DNA of 64,000 nucleotides. It comes from Maratus speciosus (taxonomy: Eukaryota > Arthropoda > Arachnida > Araneae > Salticidae). Below are positions 56,918 to 64,000 of the stretch, in pieces. The stretch spans positions 446,140,619 to 446,204,618 of the forward strand of contig OZ010786.1 in assembly GCA_963932465.1 (NCBI GenBank). The letters are read 5' to 3'. Every line of letters begins with the position of its first letter. Position 1 is the first letter of the stretch. The position numbers and the translations under genes are program-made. The notes beneath the pieces were generated by a model. That model was not told the origin of the DNA, searched no databases, and saw only the letters and a program-made list of their open reading frames with translations.

Positions 56918-58392
56918 CACTGGTTTCCAAAAATTAAGGAAAAATCACAAAAAGAGCGATAACTCGTTCAAAAATTAACCTGTCCGTATGAAATTTGGAT
57001 ATGTTGTTAACTGAAAGATTCTGAATAAAATTACATAATGCAAATTAGTGGCGCTGCAATCGGATTGAGTCATCTGTGAGAAGCATAAAAATGCATGCTA
57101 GAGAGTACGGCTGCTGGTGTCGATGTGATTATAAGGTATGAAAACTGAGATAGCCCATTCATTAGTATGACCTCGAGGTATCATTTGTCCGCATAACTAC
57201 GATATAGAGCTATTGGAAGATTAGATGTAGGTCTAAGTCAGACAGAGGTGGCCAGAGGGCTAAATGTGAGTCCTTCTGTTGCTCATAGGCTTTGAAAACA
57301 AATTCAAATCACTGGTTTGGCCTCCATAAGGTTCAGCGAAGGACGAGCAAGAGCTACGACAAGCACCGATGACCGATATTTGCGGTTATGTGTACGAAGG
57401 AATAGAACAGCACCCCCTGTCATCTTAAATCCTTACTTGCTGCAGCCAATGGAAGGTTAGTATCAACGTCTACTGTACGCAGAGAGCTTCATGAAAGTGG
57501 GCTTTACGCAATGCGACCAGACATTTGTGTGCCGCTCACCTCATGTCTCTGGGGGAACTTTTAACGGTTAGCACGTCAACATGTCCACTGAACGGCTGAT
57601 CAATGGAGGCGTGTTCTCGTTACAAATGAGTTCCAGTTTAGCCCCCAAAGCTATAGTAGGCTTTGTTTGATTTGGAGAGAACGGGGAACACGCTATCATC
57701 CATCAAACCTTCGTAAAAAAGATTCGTATGAAGGAGGCAATGTCTGTGTTTGGGATGGTATCTCTTTGGGTGGACGTGCAGACCTCTATGTCTTTCCACG
57801 TGGAACTGTGAATGCTCACGTCTATAGAGATGACATTCTTGATGCTTATGTGCACCCTTATGCCGGTGCAATAGGTAATGATTTCATGTTACAGGACGAT
57901 AACGCTAGACCGCACAGGGTTCACATCGTAGAAGATTATCTTCAGCACCAAACAATTTAATGCATGAAATGGCCGTCCCATCAAGCATCTTTGGGATACT
58001 TTAGGAAGATGTGTCTCTGATCTCAATCCCCCTCCTCAGACTCTTTCCACGCTTACAACTGCTTTAGAAGAGCAATGGCTCGCACTTCCCAGCGAACTTA
58101 TCGATCGCATAATTGACAGTATCACACTTCGCTGTATGTGCTGTATTGCTTCTAGGGATGGTCATACTCCATATTAAAGGTACTTTTCCTATACCAAACT
58201 GAGAGATTTATTTTGTTTATTTTATATTTGTATTAATTTCTGAAACACCACAATCGTCTGGTTATTTCTTTTAATGTTATTTTATATCTTGCTATATGCT
58301 GTAAATTGCGGGTCAGTTTTATTAAAATCTACTTGTAACATTTTGAGTAATTGCTACTTTTGTTGTTTTTCCTTAATTTTTGGAAACCAATG
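56918..58392 (+). mobile_element. Tc1-like transposon, full length but decayed
   Basis: TIR CACTGGTTTCCAAAAATTAA and inverted CATTGGTTTCCAAAAATTAA are flanked by TA (56916-56917, 58393-58394). The 1,475 bp hold a broken transposase (57195-58175). Confidence 0.9.
57195..58175 (+). pseudogene. Tc1-like transposase, broken
   Basis: Reading through frame changes, the first helix-turn-helix keeps LSQTEVARGLNVSPSVAHRL and the second RLVSTSTVRRELHESGL. The catalytic domain has VLVTNEFQFSP, where the usual TDE is TNE, so the first aspartate is lost; FMLQDDNARPH keeps the second. A deletion after MKWPS removes the SPDLN part of the third motif, and the remaining PIKHLWDTLGR has lysine for the catalytic glutamate. 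The C-terminal end QTLSTLTTALEEQWLALPS is clear. At least three stops and two frameshifts confirm a dead copy of normal overall length. Confidence 0.85.
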
Positions 58393-59110
58393 TAATATTT
58401 GAAATAATATATATACATTACTTTTTGATTATTAATAATTTTTTTTGAGTGTGATACATTTCGAAACATGCAATATAAAGTCCAACATCACAATGAGCGC
58501 CAAACACCAAACACGAACAGTAAATTCAAACACTTCGTACGGAAATGCCAGCTAAATTTTTCTGGTTTCAGAAGTAATCTCCAGTCCAGAAATATGACGG
58601 GCAAGAGAAATAACGAACAACACCTCAGCCCTTGATATTGACGGGAGTGAAAATTAAGAGGTTAAACATAAAGCATTCGTTAAAAGTAACAAACAACTCT
58701 AGATTTTGATATTAGCATGGTGTTTTAATTTGAAGATATTATAACATTATTAAAACAGCAGAAATATGTAGAAAAGCTGTCCCGCACGTGACATGGAATG
58801 AACTATTGGTAAATTCTTACAGTTCCACTGGCCGCCGGTACTAAAACTATTGACATGAAATATGTAACAAGACCTACTAGTTTTCAAGAACATTGGCGGA
58901 TTGTATGCAGTCGTTGCATAACTGCAGAATTCTCATTTTAATTTAGGTTCATAATGAAGAATGTTTTATTTGTTTATATTTGCACGCAATATTATTTTTT
59001 AACATCGCAAATTCTACACAAGTACTTGATTAATAATAGTTGTAATAGTAATGCATAGAAATAATCTATCGGTTAGAGCTCAAGAATGTAAAAGATGCCA
59101 GCTCTATAGT

Positions 59111-60000
59111 GTTTGCTATAGTACCATAATGATATTAAAAAAATAATAAATATATGCTCTGAGGAGTTCTTGGCATCGAGGTTTACAGTCGGTCTCATAA
59201 AGTTTGAGCTTTTGATGACACCAAAAGAGCAAATTCACGTCGTTGGCATTCGAGTTCATGGGAAAAAAAACAATTGCACCGACTGGCTTTTCCCCTGTTT
59301 CTTGATAATTTTTTCTAAAGAAGTAAAATGCCATATCTACCAAATTTTAAGTTAAAAAAAATTAAATAAACACATAGATCCAGAATTATATTATTATTGA
59401 TCCACTGTTGTGTTTGCTATAGTACCATAATGATACACGAAAAATAATAAATATATGGCATGAGTAGCTGCTAGCATAAACGGGTACAGTCGGTCTCATA
59501 AAGTTTGAGCTTTTGATGACACGGAAAGAGCAAATTCACGTCGCTGGCATTTGAGTTGATGGGATAAAAGCAATTGCACTGAGTGGCTTTTCCTCTGTTT
59601 CTTGATAATTTTTTTCTAAAGAAGTGAAAAGCCATATCTACCAAATTATAGGTTTAAAAAAAAACTTAAATAAACATATTGATCCAGAATTATATTATAC
59701 TATTATTTTGTTTGTTATAGTACAGTAATGATGCATGAAAAATAATAAACATATGTCATGAGGAGTTGTTACGTATTGGGGTACTGTCGGTCTCAAAAAG
59801 TTTCAGTTTTGACTACACAAAAAGATTAAATTCACGTTGATGGCATTTGAGTTGATGTGGGAAAAAAGTATTTGCATCAAGTGGCTTTCCCTCTGTTTCT
59901 TGATAATTTTCTCTAAAGAAGTTAACTGCCATATTTATCAAATTTTAAGTTTTCTTTTTAAACTGATTTAAGCATATTGAGCCACAAATTTTGTTAAGTA
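59111..60000. repeat. Three tandem units of about 300 bp
   Basis: Units start GTTTG(C/T)TATAGTAC(C/A) at 59111, 59412 and 59710. All share GTCGGTCTCA(T/A)AAAGTTT, GAGTT(C/G)ATG, TGGCTTT(T/C)CC(C/T)CTGTTTCTTGATAA and a shared TTCTAAAGAAGT, with the third most diverged. The frames at 59116-59355 come from this repeat. Confidence 0.8.
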
Positions 60001-60554
60001 CATAAAAAAAAAGTGAAACATAGAAACAAAAAGCATTTTATTAAGTACATTTTCTAGCTAGATACATGTTTATTTAAGAAAAAAAAAAAAGGAAAGAAAC
60101 TGGTAAAAATTGGTAGCTGTGTAGTTGCCCCATTATCACACTTTCGAAATCTTTTCATGTTGCTGAAAAACTTTCATTCCTAATATTCGAATAAACAAAG
60201 CGGATCACTAAAATACCCTGAGCACAGCCTAGACGTAGTCAGCGGGAAACGAGTTGAAGACCCCTACTCTAAAAGATATTCAAATGGTAATAATATAGAT
60301 AACGAGAAATTTTCATTTTTGATGTATTTATAAAAATCCTTAAACATTACTATATGGACAGTGTTGCCGCATCTTGAAAATTTTTTTATTTAGAAATATT
60401 GAACTCAAACCAGAAAATTTTGAATAGTAGTTTTATTTTTATTTATTTAAGGAGTATCTAATATTATAGAAAACAAAAAAAGCTCTTAATACTTACTGGT
60501 GAGAATTCAGAAAGCCTAAATAAAAGTAAGCCAAATGTGGCAACACTACTTATG

Positions 60555-60760
60555 GGTCAGTGATTCCACAAGCGACTATTTTTATATTCTGTTTTCGCCG
60601 CTACTTTAAAAAATAAATTGTTTAATATATTTCTCTTGGGCATGCTGTCAATGTATATGCGAAAGATTTTTGTTTTGAGAAAGTAGTGCGAGATAGGATT
60701 CAAAAATAGTTGCCAGTAGCAGTCCGGATTGATATATCAGGTTGGATTTTTACTATCCGA
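60555..60760. repeat. Dispersed repeat shared with 41500-41665
   Basis: See the partner at 41500: shared ACTATTTTTATATTCTGTTT, GAGAAAGTAGT and TAGCAGTCC. Sequence upstream and downstream does not match, so only the core is repeated. Confidence 0.5.
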
Positions 60761-60907
60761 ATTAACTAATAAATCTGCAGATCAGGAGCCTCAACGTCAG
60801 CTCTGGAAGTCATTGTTTTTAGACACACTTTGGTAATATTCAATTTCCTGCAAACCGCAATTTAAAGTTTTCAAATTATGTAATTATTTATAATAAAAAA
60901 TACGAAG

Positions 60908-60911
<4 letters not shown>

Positions 60912-60954
<43 letters not shown>
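60912..60954. repeat. TA repeat, insertion target of the DD41D element
   Basis: A TA run here resumes at 63395-63421 on the other side of the element, showing insertion into a (TA)n microsatellite. Confidence 0.85.
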
Positions 60955-61032
60955 CAGGGTGGTCATAAAAATCTTTGCCGATATATGGAGCTCTAGCGGC
61001 CGGTCCGTTCAACCGATCGAGGTGAGATTTCA

Positions 61033-61598
61033 AAGACAGATATTCTGATAGTCCAAGAGCTGTTAAACATTTTAGGGAAGGTATTTGAGGCACCCTGGAA
61101 ATTTGTGCAACACTTCTTTTGTAATGGCTGAATACAAAATCGAATGTCTGGCTGAAAGATCGTGGCCCAAAAACTGTGCCAGACACGAGTCAAGTGCCAT
61201 TTTTTGACTACCCCCCAAAAAGGTATTTGAGGCACGCTGAGATTGAGACAGAATAATATTTATACTTAGAAAAAAAAATATTTTGAAAACGACTACCCAA
61301 AGATACTTTTGACTACCCAAAAAGGTATTTGAGGCACGCTGAGATTGAGGCAGAATAGTATTTATGCTTAGAAAAAAATATTTTGAAAATGACAGACACT
61401 TTAGTCGGCCCAAAAACTGTGCCAGACACGTGTCAAGTGCCAAATGGCACTTGACACGTGTCTGGCACAGTTTTTGGACCGCGATCCTTCAGCCAGACAT
61501 TCGATTTTGTATTCAGGCATTACAAAAGAAGTGTTGCACAAATTTTCAGGGTGCCTCAAATACCTACTCAAAAATGTTCAACAGCTCTCCTACTATGA
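61033..61598. mobile_element. Palindromic insert in the left arm of the DD41D element
   Basis: About 566 bp not present in the right arm. Its own ends are inverted: AGAGCTGTTAAACATTTTAG near 61060 and AGAGCTGTTGAACATTTTTG (inverted) near 61580, each followed by GGTATTTGAGGCACCCTG. A perfect palindrome is centred at 61443-61444 (TGGCACTTGACACGTGTCTG side by side with its complement). The left half contains two direct copies of CAAAAAGGTATTTGAGGCACGCTGAGATTGAG-type text (61217, 61318). Confidence 0.75.
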
Positions 61599-61913
61599 GG
61601 TATGAGCTCGGAATTCTGTGAACGGCAACAAAATAGCAATCACAGTTAGGTTATAGGTACAGAAACTCGAAAATTTCCAATGGCAACGCCCATTTTTTTC
61701 GTCGCAAAATGCTCAGCACATGCGAAAACCCTAAAGAGCGTTGGAACGCAAGAAACGGAGAAAAGGACGCGTTATGCACGCACAAAAAACAGCTCTGTGA
61801 ACGGTCAAAAAAACACGATCCGGACGCACGAAGGAAATTTGCATATGACAGAGAGTCAATACACCAATCACTGATTACAACACAGATCGGAGAAAAGAAA
61901 CCTGTTATTTGGA

Positions 61914-62955
61914 TTACACATTTTCCACATAGGTGCCATCACAGGCAATTACACATTGCATGCGGGTGACTGTGGACAATACAGCCGAACGTAATATAGC
62001 ATGAGAGATGCTTGCAATCTCACGTTTGATAAAGTCTTTCAAATCTGGCAAAGTTTGCGGATTGCACGTGTACACGCTAGATTTGAGATATCCCCAGAAC
62101 CAGAAATCCATAGGAGTGAGGTCGGGGGATCGCGGAGGACACGGAAATGGAAAATGGCGTGAGATGACGCGGTCGCCAAAATTCTGTTCCAGGACCCTGC
62201 GAACAGACTTCGCTATATGTGGAGGTGCAGCACCTTGCATCAAACGATGTCATTTAGTGCATTTCGCTGCTGCAATTCTGTATGACGTAATTTTGCAGTA
62301 TGTCTGTACAGCGGGAGCCTGTCACAGATCAAGTTACAAATCCCGTTGGTGTCGCTTCCTCAAAGAAGTACTGCCCGAAAACAATTGTGCCTGCAAAGCT
62401 GCACCACGCGGTAAGTTTGACGTCGTATAAAGGTACTGGTGCCACAGCATGTGGGCTCATGTCTTCCCAGTGCACAAAAGTTTTGGTGTTGACGTTACCA
62501 GTTAAGGTGAAATGTGCCTCGTCCGTCCATAATATGCGAAGAGGCCAGTCGTTATCGCCCTCATATCGGATAAGTAATGCATTTGCGAAATCTATACGAT
62601 GTTGATGGTCCCCCACGTCCAACATCTGGACGAGCTGGTACCGATATGGAAACATGCGGATTGCAGAGCGTAGTAGCTTTAGGTCTGTTGCAGTTTGAAT
62701 GTGTCCTGAAGTCACTATGTTATGCACTTCCATAACAGTATCTTCAAGAACAGTTGGCCGTCCGGATTGCGGTCTATCACAGGTGCAGCCAGTTTCTTCG
62801 AATTTCTTTACTAAATCACGAATAGCTTGCGGGCTACATGGGCCACGTATTTGGCGATGGTTTCGACTGTAAGGACGCAAGGTTCCCGCAGCATTCATCC
62901 CATTTTTATAATAGAATTTTACGCATTCATCACAAACTTTCGCTGGTAGAGTCAT
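61914..62955 (-). pseudogene. DD41D-type mariner transposase, broken
   Basis: The minus-strand frame opens at 62955 with MTLPAKVCDECVKFYYKNG and RGPCSPQAIRDLVKKFEETG, the DUF4817-type N-terminal helix-turn-helix, then CDRPQSGRPT. A piece of the second helix-turn-helix seems missing before LKLLRSAIRMFPYRYQ. The catalytic domain keeps ILWTDEAHFTLTGNVNTK (first D) and FFEEATPTGFVT, where TGA replaces a cysteine-type codon at 62329. Two frameshifts and a further TGA follow up to 62243. The second aspartate in the MQDGAPPH block is glycine (MQGAAPPH), while SPDLTPMDFWFWGYLK keeps the third. The spacing between the second and third positions is 41 residues. The copy is inactive; the C-terminus SAVLSTVTRMQCV is intact. 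The family name is from memory of this spacing. Confidence 0.85.
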
Positions 62956-63422
62956 TTCGTCAGCATGTGCGAGCTTCCGACTGTAGAACTAAAATTCCCA
63001 TCCCGCTTTTTATCAATTTTTTACATTGAATATCTGGTGAACGGCGTTCTGTGATTGGTGTCTTACCTATGTCATATGCAAATTTCCTCCGTGCGCCCCC
63101 ATCGTGTTTTTTTTTAGTGCGTGCATAATGCGTCTGTTTATTGTAATACACGTACCGTTCCTACGATTTTTAGGGGTTTCGAATGCGCTGATCATTTTGC
63201 GATGAAAAAAATGGGCGTTGCCATTCGAAAATTTAGAGTGTCTGTACCTATAACCGTAACCGTGAGCGCCAAACTGTTGCCGTTCACAGAATCCCGAGCT
63301 CATACCTGTGAATAGCTATATCTCATCTCAATCGGTTGAACGGACTGGTCGCTAGAGTTCCATATATCGGCAAAGTTTTTTTATGACCACCCTGTATATA
63401 TATATATATATATATATATATG

Positions 63423-64000
63423 CAGTAGTTCCGCATTATATAGCACCACCTCCCGTCATTCGTCGCATAAATCGCTCTTTTACCCCCCAAAAAAGTTCTA
63501 CTTTAACCGCATTTTTTAATTAACTTATAATAATTTGATTGGAATACATGTACAGCAAGAAGTCGGTTAATACGAGGATTTTTTTCCGATCACTTAACAT
63601 CGGCTATAAGATGAATGCAAAAATATTACGTTTAATACGCAAACGTTTTACGCGATTCCGTTTAATACGTGATTGATTTTCGGTTCTTTAAGTCAAAAAA
63701 TCACGCTTAAGACGCGAATTCATTAATCAAGATGCGAATTCCTTCTCTTTTCTCCGGCAAGCGTTGCAAATTTAGCGATTATTTTTTTTTTTTAATCAGA
63801 TAAAAAACAATTTCTAAATTATAAATTTAATAACAGATTGACTAAGGCAAGCATTTCTAATCGGAAATAGTTGTAGATATTTAATTCTATTTTGCCCCTA
63901 AATTAGCATTACTGCAATTATTCTTTGATCCCACGACCTAAAATTCTTTGTATTTCTCTTCATGTTTGTTTTTCCCAGTGTTGCGAGATTGGGGGCTTTT
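63423..64000. mobile_element. Probable start of further pogo-like element(s), truncated by window end
   Basis: CAGTAGTTCCGCATTATATAG at 63423 after TA and CAGCAAGAAGTCGGTTAATAC at 63553 after TA both look like left pogo/Tigger termini; the second is followed by repeated TTTAATACG motifs (63600-63720), like the subterminal repeats of the element at 50285. The right ends are outside the window. Confidence 0.45.

Larger units (their letters stand above)
56137..60267. mobile_element. Probable large non-autonomous hAT element
   Basis: The left end ATAGGTCTTCAACCTTTC and the right end, inverted GTAGGGGTCTTCAACTCG, resemble hAT/Buster termini. The flanking octamers TCTAAAGA (56129-56136) and TCTAAAAG (60268-60275) match at six of eight positions. 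Inside are diverged repeats with CCATTCCA(C/T) and TGTCC(C/T)GC (56175, 56539), a third piece near 58780, the Tc1 copy 56918-58392 and the tandem array 59111-60000. No hAT transposase frame was found. Confidence 0.6.
60955..63394 (-). mobile_element. DD41D-type mariner with long terminal inverted repeats
   Basis: Outer TIR CAGGGTGGTCATAAAAATC and inverted CAGGGTGGTCATAAAAAAAC, with the match continuing through CCGATATATGGA and CCGTTCAACCGAT. The inverted repeat resumes deeper, 61599-61880 against 63010-63310, giving arms of about 370 bp. The left arm is interrupted by 61033-61598, absent from the right arm. The transposase pseudogene fills 61914-62955. Confidence 0.85.

Noticed and set aside
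61072..61443. 123-residue minus-strand frame at the left of the DD41D element
   Set aside because: Produced by the palindromic insert with its direct repeats; the same protein text occurs on the other strand at 61364-61621.
1..64000. CRISPR arrays, bacterial operons, ribosome binding sites
   Set aside because: Composition and element content are eukaryotic; no regularly spaced short repeats with unique spacers were seen.

Overview
The window is AT-rich animal DNA (roughly two thirds A+T by eye) from a transposon-dominated stretch of a large invertebrate genome. The mixture of Tc1/Tc3, DD41D-type mariner, pogo/Tigger, hAT, TTAA-specific, Helitron/Helentron-like and tRNA-SINE copies, together with the transposase variants recognised, suggests an arthropod, perhaps a spider or another chelicerate. 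That placement is inference from memory of these families; no species-specific gene is present. I found no host protein-coding exon, no rRNA and no functional tRNA. The window could be intergenic or lie inside a very large intron. Nearly all short open frames are chance or repeat-derived.

Layout. 1-11.4 kb: the end of a pogo-like element, three copies of a Helentron-associated (DINE/HINE-like) element with internal tandem repeats, a mariner transposase fossil, two TTAA-bounded MITEs, a hAT MITE and a SINE with clear target-site duplications. 11.8-15.9 kb: an internally deleted Tigger, an inverted pair of Penelope-LTR-like repeats, and a hammerhead-ribozyme candidate. 16.5-20 kb: a decayed transposase gene split by a 1.1 kb element with a 6-bp target duplication, then two tRNA-SINEs. 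22-33 kb: several non-autonomous elements, a complete but broken 2.2 kb Tigger, and three more TTAA elements. 34.2-36.6 kb: a 2.4 kb foldback element with arms of about 1.05 kb. 38.6-40.1 kb: a Tc3-like element with an intact 331-residue transposase, the only long intact gene here. 40.36-41.1 kb: a multimeric SINE array with a palindromic 5' end and one perfect 16-bp target-site duplication, sitting inside another foldback element. 42.9-45.1 kb: a repeat split by another element. 45.3-52.6 kb: a three-copy tandem repeat of about 860 bp, expanded by at least eight nested transposons whose order of arrival can be read. 53.4-55.2 kb: a non-autonomous Helitron. 56.1-60.3 kb: a probable 4.1 kb hAT element holding a dead Tc1 copy and 300-bp tandem repeats. 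60.95-63.4 kb: a DD41D mariner with long terminal repeats, a broken transposase and a palindromic insert in its left arm. 63.4 kb to the end: the start of further pogo-like elements.

The genes do not form a pathway. Their common theme is transposition: one possibly functional transposase (Tc3-like) and dead remnants of six others (mariner 3.2 kb, Tigger 12.1 kb, IS630-like 16.6-18.1 kb, Tigger 29.1 kb, Tc1 57.2 kb, DD41D 61.9 kb), plus a Tigger N-terminal stub at 50.4-50.8 kb. Around them lie many short non-autonomous passengers. All matches to families are from memory and motif reading; no database search was run.
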